The translations under genes and the position numbers were made by a program. DNA of 37,111 bases from Klebsormidium nitens (taxonomy: Eukaryota; Streptophyta; Klebsormidiophyceae; Klebsormidiales; Klebsormidiaceae), in assembly GCA_000708835.1 (NCBI GenBank), contig DF237697.1:1-37111 (forward strand), written 5' to 3'. Below the pieces are notes generated by a model, which saw only the letters and a program-made list of their open reading frames with translations, did not search any database and was not told the DNA's origin. How positions within the stretch are numbered: position 1 is the stretch's first letter; every line of letters begins with the position of its first letter. Positions 12,901 through 24,200 of the stretch are shown in pieces.

Positions 12901-14970
12901 GGCGGCCGCGATGCAAGTGCGCGAGGCGTTGGGAGAAGCAGGTAAGAGCAGGCTTACGGCGTTGGAACAGGGAACAGAAAAGTTCCTGAAGATAAGGGAA
13001 TGTTAATCTGGATCGAACAGTACCTGGTACGGAATGAAGACGAGTCACCAGTTTCTGTTTAGTCTCGTCATTGGCTGATCAGACTTCGCAAGCAGGGTCA
13101 GCCGCATCTCGTCCTCCGTCCGTATAAGTAATCAAGCTCCACAATCCATAGAGGTGTCAGCGCCCGTTTGCCAGTTTGCAAGTTTAAGATGCTCTGCTAC
13201 TATCAAGTCAGGCAGCCCCGTCGAAGCTGTCCGACGAGTCCGTTCTGATATCGAAAGCGACCCTATATTCTAGATTTCTTTTTTCCTGCCAATCTGGATT
13301 CGCTCGATTCAATCTGGTCGAGTAGGGCGCGCCTCGGGTCAGCAGTTTGAGCCCTTCGGCAGTGGGAATTGACTCGGTTCAAATCGGAAAACTCTTCGAG
13401 CTGTTTCGTGATTTCTCCTGCAAGACCAATTAGCAACGGTCCCCGAGCTCGATATGCGGCAGTTTCTGGTAAGAGGAAGCGCGTTCGTATCTATTAAACA
13501 GATTGAATCGAGTTATGAGCATACTAATTAGTCGAGAAAAATCTGCCGTAGAATACACAAAGAGAGTCTGCTTGTCTCCGACTGACCAGACTGACTCTAA
13601 CTGACCTCACTTCGGACTCGTACTCAAAGCTAAGTCAATGGGGCTGTACGCGGCCTGGTCACTTCTCGCTTTGTAAGTAGCCCGGTTTCTCCTCACTGTT
13701 TCCGTTCCTCTCCTTGACCTTACTTGTTTGTCCTTTGGCGCAGGACCGCATGCCGTGGCGGTGGCGTGGGTCGTCCCGACCACCACGCCGGCCGTGCTGC
13801 GGGCCGCGCTCAAGCGCGCGGGCTTCCCAATCATCGTCAACAAACCGCTGTACGAGTCAAAGCTACACCGGCTGCTGCACACCCTGGCCGGGACGCACGA
13901 CGAGGACCTCCCCTGCGGCTGCAAGGACTGCCCGGTCTGGGCAACCGAGGCGAAAGGCAAGGCCCCGTTCGCCCGGGCAAACGCCCGGTTGTCCGAGCCG
14001 CTGACCTACCGGTCGGGAGATTGGGACGGGGGAGGTCTGGTGCGGACGCAGAGCGCGCCTATGGACATGCGAGCGGAGCTGGAGGAGATCCGCGTGGTGA
14101 ACGATGACTGCATTGTGGTCGTAGAGGCGGAGACGGGCGACCAGCCGCTCAGGGGGATGGTCGTTCTGGTCGCCGAGGACAACCCGGTCCTGCAGCTGGT
14201 CGCGGCGAAAACGGTGAAGAAGCTTGGAGCGCAGGTTGTGACGGCGAACGACGGCGGCGAAGCGATGGACGCGATTGTGCGCCGGCGGGAATCGACGAGC
14301 CAGATGTTTGACTTCATCCTGCTCGACTGCCAGGTAAAAATCGTCCGTCCCTGCTTTAGGGGCCAATTTTCACGAGTATCACATTCCGGAATCATCGAGA
14401 TTCTCCGTATCTCTTGTGCCCTTGTGTCGGCTCGTTTGATGCGAAGATGGTAAACCAAATGTTTGATCATAAGAGTCGACGAAACTACTGTTCTTCTCTT
14501 CATATCCTTCTGAGCATAAGAGTCGCAGACAAAGCACTGCACGTATGTGGTAGGAAAGGCTGCACGGCAGCCCCCCCTGAGCACGCCCTTCTCTTGCTTA
14601 GTTCTCAGACACGTTGTCCCCTCTCACAGGCAAAAGTACTTTGCTTTAATCAGACTACGGAAAATATTATTGGATCAATACTTCTGGTCTGCAAGCAGGG
14701 CAGGCCCTTGACCAGCCCCTAACCAGGTAGCACTTTGCTGTGGTTCTCCAGATGCCCGTAATGAGCGGTCTCGAGGTGACCCGCCGCCTCCGCAAACTAG
14801 AGAGGGCCACCAGGGAGCACACCTTGGTGATCATGCTCACAGCCAGCGCCACACCCGCCGCGGACCGCAGGGCGTCCAAAGAAGCGGGGGTGGATTTGTA
14901 CCTTACGAAGCCCTTGGATGCACGCTCGTTTGCCAAGAGCGTTACCGCGCTCCTTCAGGCCGAAAAATAG
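6920..14970 (+). CDS. AHK1-like: AHK1-type hybrid histidine kinase with Cache-like sensor, copy B (complete)
   Basis: Ten exons, in phase, 1138 codons: 6920-7174, 8072-8314, 8689-8889, 9443-10215, 10584-10740, 11230-11356, 11807-11895, 12179-12941, 13744-14333, 14752-14970. The ATG at 6920 follows an in-frame stop at 6914. Residues 1-75 are a charged cytosolic N-terminus and ~76-105 TM1. Residues 106-431 are an extracellular domain with several N-glycosylation sequons and the Cache motif DPRTREWY (253-260). TM2 is ~432-452. Then come HisKA with SHDLRTP (His492), N-box (Asn609), G1 (659-663), G2 (688-695), a degenerate receiver (~770-905) and a receiver with acidic pair Glu1014/Asp1015, phospho-acceptor Asp1064 and Lys1119. 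Expected role: senses an external cue (osmotic or ligand, inferred) and passes phosphate His to Asp. AHK1 is about 1200 aa, so length fits. Weakest points are the exon 1 to exon 2 join and donors GTACGC (8315) and GTCAGC (10741). Confidence 0.88.
8072..10215 (+). other. Extracellular Cache-like sensor region of copy B
   Basis: Exons 2-4 encode the sensor between two hydrophobic segments. TM1 is split across exons 1 and 2 (LILRLLIM joined to FTLACLLSGSTALTFF). The outside part contains DPRTREWY, GVIGLSFYLTTISRYM and GGLMYVTNGTMLVAD. That order (DPR-x-R-x-WY, then a GV-x-G strand, then a final strand plus NGT-turn) is typical of double-Cache domains. Sequons include NDT, NST, NET, NGT, NVST and NVSD. 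TM2 (AIVGGVTAAIFALGSLLIVL) is followed directly by a charged helix running into HisKA, with no HAMP domain. No CHASE motif is seen, which argues against a cytokinin receptor. Confidence 0.7.
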
Positions 14971-16882
14971 AGATACAATACCGGGCTTGTACATGGCACT
15001 CATTAAGTCAGTTTAGAGGTAGAAAAAGGGGCGGCACGAAAAGCAGAGTAGACGCGTTGAAAGCCGTGCCCAAGCATCCCTCCAGCTGACTGTAGCTACT
15101 AACCGTCAATATCAATATACTATTACTGGACAAGGTTAATATAAACCTAGGTGACACTCTTGCGGCAACTCCTTCAGATTGGAGGAAGGTTGTTCGTTGT
15201 GTTAGGATCATTCTTCTCTGAGCAGGGATCACTGGAGACCAGCTTGTCAAACAGTAGTAGCCTGACTTGGATCTGCATCATTGAGTGTACGTTATTGCGC
15301 GGACAACGAAGGACTTAGGCAACTATAGGTGCATTGAATAGAAAGTAAACATTTTAAAGTCAAATGGAAAGCTCTTGTATGGCCTTCAGCGTGACCTGTG
15401 TGGTCTGCTCACGAAGTAACGCATTGTTACATTATCAATTCACCTAAGCTGGATTCCAGATTGAAGTAGATGACAAAAGTTCCAGGAGGTACGAAACATG
15501 TACAGGCCGTTCATTTCCTCACAGGCGCTTTGCTGTTGATTTGAAGTGGGCTGGCATCAGTGAGCTGGGACAGATTATAGAGAACGCTACTTCAAAGACT
15601 CGGCCAACTTGCAGCCATTGCAGTTCGTAGTGACTTCTTTTATTCTTTCAAGTGCATTGTCTAACAACCACGAGGGTGCTGAAGATTGTGCAATTCGAAG
15701 CGAAGCAGTGATTGTAGAAGATATCTAGATCACGGTTGCGGGAAGCTAAACCTGTCGCTCGATCGGGACTCTCTGGTGGAGCTGTATGGCAACCTTCAGG
15801 TTTGTTGATGAGATATATACACTACAATCGATTGAAGGTCTAGATATGAAAGAGCAATGAAAGCCCTCTTAACTTAGTACAAGTCGGACATGAAATTATA
15901 CCCGGGCACCCCTGCATGGAGCCCGGGCGGCGTCGGCCTCACGCCCTACGTCTTGAACCCCTATCGGTCGATGTCCGGCTGCCGCCCCGGTCACTGCGCA
16001 GTCGGTCGGCGCAGGCGGCCGCGCAGCCCCTTGGCAAGTTGGTTAATCACTTCAGCCGGTACCGTACCGGGGCGTCCAGCGGACGGTGATGGTACACTCT
16101 GTGCGATCATCACGAATTGAAGCCGTCCGATAAGAGCTTATGCGTCAGCAGGATTGCAGTCCAAATTTAAAGGTTGAGGTATTCGAAGCAGTCTAAGACT
16201 TGTTCTTGTCACTGGCGCCCTGCGCGGCGACAACAGGTAGCCGCGCTCCCTGTTCTATGGTTCTATAGGCGACTTGAAACAAGAAGACATTGAGCTGGTG
16301 GCCACGGGGCCAAAGATGCCAGGCTCGTTACATCAGGCTCTGGTGGTACTGTCCTACCAGCTAGGTAGGCAGGTATTAATTAGCTAGAAGAGGTAATCTG
16401 ATCTCAACCTGTTGCTCAGTCTCTGCGGATGCCCAGCTCTTGCAGTTTCACGAAAATGGTGTCATACCGACAGCCTGATGTCACAGCCTCCGATCCTTCA
16501 GAAACAGCTGCAACGGCATAACGGGCCTGGCCTGACACTGGCAGCCATTTCAGGCATTGGCTGCCGGGTCAAGAGGAGTCACTGATATCATGACCGTTTC
16601 TTCTAGTGTAATCCCTGGACTAGAGCTGCACTAGTGGCGCCATCGTCCGGCACAATGTAGTGGAATTTGTCACCTGAGAATTGACTCAAGCTTCCACGTT
16701 GTTACCAGAGTGCTCAACTCTGCATTCAGCTCTCCTGATAGCGAGTAGTATCTGAAAGCTTCTGAAAAAGCTCTTCTTCGCCCAGCGGTCCCCTGCCTAG
16801 CTCTCTTCAGCGCTCGCAAGCTCACAATGCTCTGCTGAGCTGTACTGCCGCTTTTGCGGCTAGACCTAACTCAGGCGCAGCT
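14971..16882. other. Intergenic spacer between copy B and the glycosyltransferase gene
   Basis: The first ~340 bases are the 3' flank of copy B and match the flank of copy A in patches (15032-15066, then weaker to about 15320). A GC-rich island at about 15900-16085 contains an open frame, but its composition (CCGGGC, GGCCGC, GGTACCG palindromes) looks like simple or eroded DNA. The rest has no recognised gene. The ~100 bases before 16883 should hold the 5' UTR of the next gene; no TATA box is evident. Confidence 0.5.
15032..15066 (+). repeat. Conserved 3'-flank element, copy B member
   Basis: Partner of the block at 4004-4038: 35 bases with one mismatch. It lies in the probable 3' UTR of copy B. 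The spacing from the stop codon differs (62 versus 38 bases), while the surrounding sequence is only patchily alike, so the block is unusually well kept. Confidence 0.75.
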
Positions 16883-19800
16883 ATGAAGGACCCCTTATCT
16901 GGGTTTTGGCTGCGGCCAGTCCAATCACAGCGCAGCAGACTCTTCTTCTGGATCCTTGTGATCCTAGGTCCTGCCGCATTAATTGGTCACTTTTTGGCAG
17001 AACCGTCGCCGGTCCAACACCTGTCCAGACTGGTAAACTTACCTCTTAACCCCTTGTTTGACCAGCTAAACCAGCAGCTAGTGAGGGCTGAGGAGCTAGT
17101 AGACCTGTCCAACAATCACGCATCCGAAGGTTTCTCCAGGGACTCGTCCAGAACCGCTAGAGGAAGCAGTCGTCACAAAGTTCGTACCGGAAGAGTGGCG
17201 GGAATCTTTCCGTTCACACGAGAGGACACGACGGGGACGTTGCATCCAACTGCACTTTCTCTTCTGGGAGTTGATGACGTCATAGGGACACACAAACAGT
17301 CTGCGATAGAGACGGGGAATTATGGGGTCAAAGAAAAGCTTGCCAGGTTTTGGAACGCCTCGCGCAGCGGTCGGGTTTGGGAGCGGTGTCCTGAACAGGT
17401 GGCTGGAGCAATCCGTGAGTGCATCAGCCTCCCCTTCACTTCAGGGTGTTGTTAGGTTGATACTAGGTGCCACTTGAGTGTGCTTTTGACGAGAGAGTAG
17501 AGTCACCGCTTATTTAGGAAGTGGAGCACCAGCTCCGAGGTGCAGTTTCTCAGCCGAAACGAGTTCCCAGCCCAATGTGCGGAGTACCTGTGATGTCAGC
17601 AATCATGTCGACATCCGTTTGGTTGCAAGAGGCGTGCTGGTCCGTGCCGCCAGTCCTCCACCAAAAGAAACTGGAAGCGTGTCACAATCGAGCATGCCTC
17701 TCAAGGTTGGTCTTCGCATTTAAGGCGGTGCTCCAAAAGTTGAACAGAGTCTTCAACTTGGATTGGCTCCTCTATGCCCTGCTGCACACTGGGGAGATGG
17801 TGTTGCAGTGCAATGAAGGCGTTCTTGCTGTGCACCATGCAGGGCGGTCCCCTGGAGATGCGGGGTTTTTGAAGGTCGAATGCAATGGGGGTCTGAATCA
17901 GAAACGGGCAGCGGTGAGTGCTGCTCTCATTTCTGCAAAGCTAAAGAGAGTCTCCAAAACAACGCGAAAGAAGACGAAACAATACTTACACAACGTCGCA
18001 GACTGCAAATGGAACAGTCAATGTCTTTATTTGCTTCCAGGATCTTAATGCCTTTGATTTGGCGGTACAGGATCCTAAATTTCGAGGTACGTTTTGCAGA
18101 TTGCTGATGCTGTTGCGGTTGCGTGGCTAATGAACCGGACCCTGGTGGTACCGGTTCTCGAGACTGATCAGTACTGGGGGGACGAAAGGTACGCCTCGAA
18201 ACTTCTTAGGAAAGTAGTACTATTCCCGAGCTTTGTTTCTGCATCCACAGTGTGGGAGATGCTTCCCGTTACCCTTGCGTGTAGTCTTACCAAAATGCTA
18301 GACCAGGATCTAGGCTCTGCAAGTGATTTGTCTCTTGTCAAACCGTTGTCTCTTGTAAAACCGCTCCACTTCAGACGAAGTCAAGACTTGAAAAAAAGCA
18401 GAATGCAGAGTAAATCAGACGAATTCGAGATATCGACAACCTGTAAGGGCCAGGAATGTCACCATTCAATTCCGCTGAGGTGCAATCCATGCGACCCTCA
18501 ATCCAGCCTTTTGCTCGTCTTGTCTGCAGTGGCTTCAATTCCATCTTCAACGAGACCCACTTCATCGAACGTCTCTCAAGCATCGTACCCATCGTACGGG
18601 AAGCGGAGCTGCCCGCCAATCTAACCACGTTCAGAAGGCTGGCAAAGACCCGGGGTGACGTGGCGTTCTATCATTGGCTGGCCGGTAGATCCAAGAACGT
18701 GGGCCTGCTCGTATTGGAGAAATTCTCCCACAAGCTGAGCTACCGGGATGAGCACGTGTCGCGAGAAGTACAGGTGAGATTTAGCGGCTGCGATCTGGAC
18801 ACGTGTCACAACACACGCTGGGACGATGCTTTGCAACTGGCGTTTACGTGAGACGGTTACTAATGGGGCCACCTGACATAAGCAGGGGTCGGGATGTGCG
18901 CGTTAACGATATCAACGGTTGTGATGTTGACACGGGCTAGGACGGTTGCAGGTTGAGTCAATCCACTTTTATCCGGAGTCTATTCGGCAACGGGTTCAGG
19001 GAATTTATCCCTTGGTTAAGGAGGCAGTGCAGGCGCTTATAAGCGAAGCCGGAGGCGCTGAGCTTGGGTTACTTCAAAAACGAGGTCACTGGGCGCCGAG
19101 AACTCTCCACTTCGTGTTTGACGAATGCTCGATAATCCTGTTACTTGGTGACAAGTTTTCAAAAGCACCTTTTCGATCTTTAAACCTGTAGGGAATTCCG
19201 ATGCTTCAAAGATCTGGAGCGCTTGAGGTTCATTGGTGGCGCCAATTGGCGGAACAATCTTGGACTTCTGTGCATTCCTTAATCCCGGCGCTTCGTAGTT
19301 GTGGACGCGCTCCGCTTTTCCGACAGCGACGGGGGCCAAGCTCGTGCCGCAAGAAGATTGCATACATCGAGCTGATGGTCTCAACAAATAGGTTTCGAAG
19401 GCGCCTTTCACTGAGAAGGCCACTCACCTTGCAGGGAATACAGGGCCTTTCGAGCTTGAAATGCGCGAGAGTTCACCGAGTGGATTGAATGACGGAGGTC
19501 GTAATCGTGGCTAATGACATTGACGAAGTACTGGGTACAAGTAACAAACGCGGAGGTACTTTTACAGAGAAACAAAAAATCCCCTCTTCTCGCAGAAGAT
19601 ACGATGCTTCACAAACCTCGAAGCGCTGAAGTTCACCGACTCGATCGAGGCCACGGGGCGCAAGATCAAGCGCAAATGTATTGGCAAGGCTCAAGATGCT
19701 TGAGTCAAGTACAAACGCGAAGCCGGCTCTTACAGAGTACTGTAAATATCCTTCTTGCAGAAGATACGCTGCTTCGCGAACCTCGAAGCGCTGAGGTTCA

Positions 19801-21267
19801 CCGACTCGATCGAGGCCACGGGGCGCAAGATCGTGCAAAAGCCGATTGCTGGCCTAAAACTAATCGCTTAAAGGAATGAAAGTTAAAGCACCTCTTTCTG
19901 AGCAACAATTCTATCTGTTTTTGCAGAGGATACGATGCTTCGCGAACCTGGAAGCGCTGAAATTTACTGATTCGATCGAGGCCACGGGGCGCAAGATCGT
20001 GCGCAAGCTGCGCAGCGCGCGCGGGTCGTACGTCGCTGTGCACCTGCGCTTCGAGCAGGATATGCTCGCGCACGCCAAGTGCGACTTCGAGGGGACGCGC
20101 GCGGAGAGGCGCGAGCTGGAGGAAATGCGCGAGGTGAGGTCTCGCGCTCTAGTTCTGTGAGTATAACGATTGTTGTGTTAAGCTTGGACAAAGGGTGGTG
20201 CTTTTGGAGAACGTCGGAGTGGCGTCCAAGAAAGATGTTTAAGGAAAATGTCACTCTAAACTTGAAAAGGAGGAGAGGCGAGAGGTGAAAGAAGGGGAAC
20301 GATGCTATAAGGCGATCAGTCGATTGAAGAAGGAGGTAAGTATATCCTGCTTGTCAATTAACCTGGCAAGTTGCTGTCTTTCCGCCGTAAGAGTTTCTTG
20401 CAGTCGATTCCTGGAAGAAGGAAGGCGGAAACGAATCGGTCAGGAAGCTCGGCTTGTTGATGTTTGTGAGTCCGAGACCTTCAAACAACTCCCATGTGCG
20501 TTTTGTTTCGATCATCGAGTATACAATGCCTTACCACCAACCGGAGCATCCCTCGAGAATTGTCGTTCCCTTCTGTGTATCCACAGGAGTTCTGGCCGTA
20601 CCGCAATCACCGCGACAACGACACCATCGAGGGGAACCGGGGGGCGGGTCGGTGCCCCCTCAGCCCGGAAGAGGTCGGCCGGTTGCTGAACCTTTTAGGC
20701 TTCCCCCGGAGCACGACTGTGTACGTTGCGAGCGGCCCGGTTTACAAACCCGAGAAAAGTATGCCCGGTTTGACGAAGTTTTTCCCGAACCTGGTTCGGT
20801 TAACCAACTCCCAGAAACCGGGGACGTCGTCATTAAACATAACGAGTCTGCTGGAGTACGAGGAGCGGAAACGGTTCGGCTCGCACGCGGACCAGCTCGC
20901 CGCCCTAGATTATCTCGTGTGCGCGCACGCTGACGTGTTCATGCCGTCATTCACCGGCAACATGGATTTCCTGCTCGAGGGGGAGCGGCGGTATGCAGGT
21001 TTCCGAACAACCATCATACCAAACCGGCCGCGGTTGGCGGGTATCTTGGCAGAAACCGGGTTGAGTTTCGGGGAGGCGCAGAAACGGGTTTACGAGGTTC
21101 ATCCCCCGGTTCAAAGGTTTGGGTTTGAGCCCCGGTTAGGGTCGGAGCTAGGGGCCGTCCTCAGGCACCGGCACTCCGTGTTCTCCCACCCGCTACCGGA
21201 GTGTCTTTGCGTCAAGGGAAAATTGCTCCCAGACGAAGCGTATGCTGCTGCACTGGCCGAGTTCTGA
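16883..21267 (+). CDS. Plant O-fucosyltransferase family protein (O-FucT/DUF246-like), type II membrane
   Basis: Six exons, 607 codons plus stop: 16883-17414, 17843-17913, 18100-18188, 18530-18773, 19927-20133, 20587-21267; all junction phases agree. A short basic N-terminus precedes one hydrophobic segment (residues ~21-38, FFWILVILGPAALIGHFL), then a stem, so it is probably a Golgi type II protein. Family motifs in order: GGLNQKRAA (193-201), MNRTLVVPVLE, IRCFANLEALKF (from 314), HLRFEQDM (351-358, the conserved Arg region of the sugar-nucleotide site), CPLSPEEVG (404-412), VYVASG, LAALDYLVCAHADVF (485-499) and GNMDFLL. Family knowledge: members transfer fucose or rhamnose to proteins or polysaccharides; the acceptor cannot be told here. 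The 1153-base intron before exon 5 contains four truncated copies of exon 5. Exon 2 (71 bases) was set by phase and motif. Confidence 0.88.
18331..18366 (+). repeat. 18-base tandem repeat, two copies, intronic
   Basis: TCTCTTGTCAAACCGTTG at 18331-18348 is followed directly by a near copy at 18349-18366. It lies in the intron between exons 3 and 4 of the glycosyltransferase gene. Confidence 0.75.
19192..20001 (+). repeat. Exon-head array: four truncated copies plus the intact exon 5 of the glycosyltransferase gene
   Basis: Five homologous units. Each begins after an AG acceptor and copies the start of exon 5: unit 1 at 19192-19245 (acceptor TAG), unit 2 at 19435-19490, unit 3 at 19596-19677, unit 4 at 19761-19842, unit 5 the real exon at 19927. 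Units 3-5 start 165-166 bases apart and units 2-3 161 apart; unit 1 is 243 from unit 2. Units 3 and 4 match the real exon at about 89% over 72 bases and each other at about 94%. Units 1 and 2 are much more diverged. Part of the upstream intron is also duplicated (for example ACAAACGCG..GG..CTTTTACAGAG before units 3 and 4). No partial copy continues into the HLRFEQDM segment, so each would run to a stop if simply extended. Confidence 0.85.
20270..20335 (+). other. Possible in-frame cassette exon in the last intron of the glycosyltransferase gene
   Basis: A 66-base open stretch (22 codons, very charged, starting EERREVKEG) ends exactly at a consensus donor GTAAGT at 20336 and begins after AAAAG. 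It would insert in phase 0 between exons 5 and 6. The family does not need these residues, since exon 5 (…LEEMRE) joins well to exon 6 (EFWPYRNH…). It could be a chance open stretch. Confidence 0.2.
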
Positions 21268-24200
21268 TTGCTCACACGGTTAATGTATCATCAGCATGCT
21301 AATACAGGCCTATTTATAGACAAGGCGTTTGGTGTTACTGCAACTTAACGAACTGGTTGTCGTCGAAAGGCAGGGTACATTCGCGCCCCATGGCGCTGTA
21401 CATTAGAACATTAGACATGCCGTTCAGAATAATCTTATAAGACTCTCATTAAAGCTTCAAAACTGGCTGCAAGCGAAGCCCATATTTCGCAACGACCGTC
21501 GCTTTGAGACTTTGAGACAGCTCTGCGGAGGCAATATTGTCTTGAGTCTGCACAGTTGAGTGATCTTGAAGCACGTTAACAGACCGCACAAGTGGACAGA
21601 CTCGCTCATGAAAATGCCGATTTAATTGCGATTTGACCTAAATGTCGAGCTCGCTTAGAAACGTTAGTAAGCCAATTGACCACTTGCCCTCGTTGAAGTT
21701 TTCATGACAAACACGGTGTCCGGCACGACTAGAAGTGAAACATCGTTGACGTCAATTTCACACTGTGTGCATGACAGATCTGCAAGTTCAATCATTGCAT
21801 GTATCATCATTAACATCTTCCGTGAGCCCGCCCATATGCAGTGACGTGAGCTTTACTAAGTCCTGTACACGTTTGTCCGACTGGTCAGGGCGTGTAAGAA
21901 TTTACGTCGACGGCGGTCATGCTTCATTGGATAGAATCCTCAATCGTGATTCTGGCCACACGGCCGCCCATGCAGTACATATAAAGTATGTGAGTCTCGT
22001 TTTGAAACATTGCAATCAGTGATAAGGCGTGCATCCCCCGTGCATCGCGAGCGTTTTACATCGATGATCACATTAAGTGTTTTCTGTCATGTGATACTTT
22101 TGGCATACTTTTTGCAGGCGGCCGGTCCTAACCCGGTATTTACTCATCATGCCGGCCTCTATTCGAGCTTCACAGACATAAAACCGTTGTGACACAACCT
22201 AAGTAGTTCAATGTTCCGGCCTCGCCCTTTTATGAATGAAGTTGCGCTAGCTAGTAGGCTATATCCAGACATGTATTGTCCGGATTGACGTGCCACATAT
22301 GATGTGCACAGACGGTCGACGACGGAATTCGGGAATAGCATGCATCAAGCTACTAACACATGGATAGAGAAGGCTATATGATGATTTGCAATTCGCCTTG
22401 ATGCATGGATTCACACACGGACGGTCCCTACAGCAACCGTCTCTTTAGGGGTCAATGCCTGGCAACTTTTCAATACAACCGTCAGATTGAACATGTTTTG
22501 GTAGTTGAGGACTCGCTAGGTTCAGAACACTAAAGTGACGATCGTATCTTCGGCCGTCAGCGGGGCTATCAAGGGATCGAGATCGAGGTAGAGGCAAGCT
22601 TATTCGTAGTTGTATAAACTGTGTGAACATAACACTCCTGTACGCCAAATGTGAGTTGACTCGTCGATTTGTCACCCAGCCGTGGCGGAGTGAGTTTCCA
22701 TCATGGATGACATGGAGATGTGCTTGCCAGAAGCTAGCTATACTCGAGATTAATTCTTAATCATCGACCATGAAGCAACCTGCAAAATGGGTGCGCTGAT
22801 TTGCACTACAGATTCTCGAAAATAGTCACTTGTTTAAATGTAGCTCTACAGTCGTGGATGTCAACTTCTAGCAAACGATATGAATTTTAAAAAGCCTTTC
22901 AGCACCAATCAGGAAAAGACATACTTCCAAAAACCTTTGCTCAATCACATGCAAATAAGGTTGAGGTCCCCTTCCAACGGCATGTGAAGTATTAGTGGCA
23001 ATGATTAGAAGCAGAACTTCTACTTCAATGTGAAAGCATGCGGGTCAGAAGGCAGACGCAGATAAATAAGAGATCTTACAGCAACCGTGGAGCATAGAAT
23101 GTTGCAAGCCGTGACTGCTGCTAGACTCCTAGTTCAGCTAGTGCCACCGTTTCGTCATTGAAGTCAACAGAATTGATTGACCAAAGCGGATTGAAGTACT
23201 CTCTTTTCAATGCGACACGAGCTTTGACAACATTCTCCACCTCTTTTGGCAAACGACACAACTCCGATTTCCAAGGCGCCAGCTGTTCCGTCCCTCAATG
23301 ATGCAGTATCATCGTCAAACTTTGAACTTCTTCTTCAAGAAAGGGCCCAAGGGCCTTCTACAGGTCCTTCCACTGCTCATGCAATTGCTTCCTTTGAGAT
23401 CTTTTACTGCAGAATCCAAGAAGGATAACATCAACCCCACCTGTTTCTACTCAACTTTGACACTTGTTGGTCTAGTCAACCTTGCGACCCGTGCGTCCTC
23501 CTGTTCCTGCATGACATCAGCGTGTGACCGATGCTGACCTGCAAAGCGGTGGTGCGGTGTCACACTCGAATGTCTCGGTGGCACAGCCTGACTATGCTGT
23601 ATAACAGATATCATCATAGGCGATCAGGAGGGTCATCCCTGGCGTTCTTGGATGCAGACATTTACAACCACCACTGACCAGACTTTCCAAGCTCAAAAGA
23701 ATGGTCAGAACATTGGGACACGGCACGACGAGATATGATTGAAGTAAAAGCTTCGAATACAACTTAGAAACAGGATCAAATCTCATCACAAGTGCTGCAG
23801 CACAGGGCATGAAAACAGAGACAGACTGAAGATGCCAATGTCAAAAGAACTACTTGCCTGGCTTTTGGAGAGCAAAGGGCAGAGCACAAATCAGTCCAAT
23901 GGCGAAGACCCCGGCGGCAACATGCAGCTTCTGACCACTAAACATGTACCTCTGCCACTTGCTGAGAGGAGCATTACTGGACATCCTCTCTGCCATCAGC
24001 CGGAAAAAATGTTCTAGAACGCCGCCACACTCCCAGCGGTTCTCATTGAAGCTACGCCACTGACCTTCAACAAGCAGTCCTGCAGCCTCCTGCTACGAAG
24101 CTTAGATACTGTGGCTGTGAAAGAACAAGAAACTGAAAAAAGAATCGGAGGGGCAGCTTCACCAAGCAAAGATCTATTAGTAACAGTATTAGCTGCCGCT

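Noticed and set aside
6920-14970. Cytokinin receptor (CHASE-domain kinase) identity
   Set aside because: The sensor has a Cache DPR-x-R-x-WY motif and a single TM on each side, and the receiver carries NPVLQ rather than the pattern of cytokinin receptors.
15890-16120. 76-codon frame in the GC-rich island
   Set aside because: Composition driven by GC-rich palindromic words; no domain, and no similar frame in the other GC-rich islands.
18952-19191. Open stretch after a GTTGCAG acceptor, in phase with the preceding glycosyltransferase exon (starts VESIHFYPES)
   Set aside because: Exon 4 (…REVQ) joins directly and in phase to RIRCFANLEALKF at 19927, as the family pattern requires. The extra 80 residues match nothing in the family and end in a stop.
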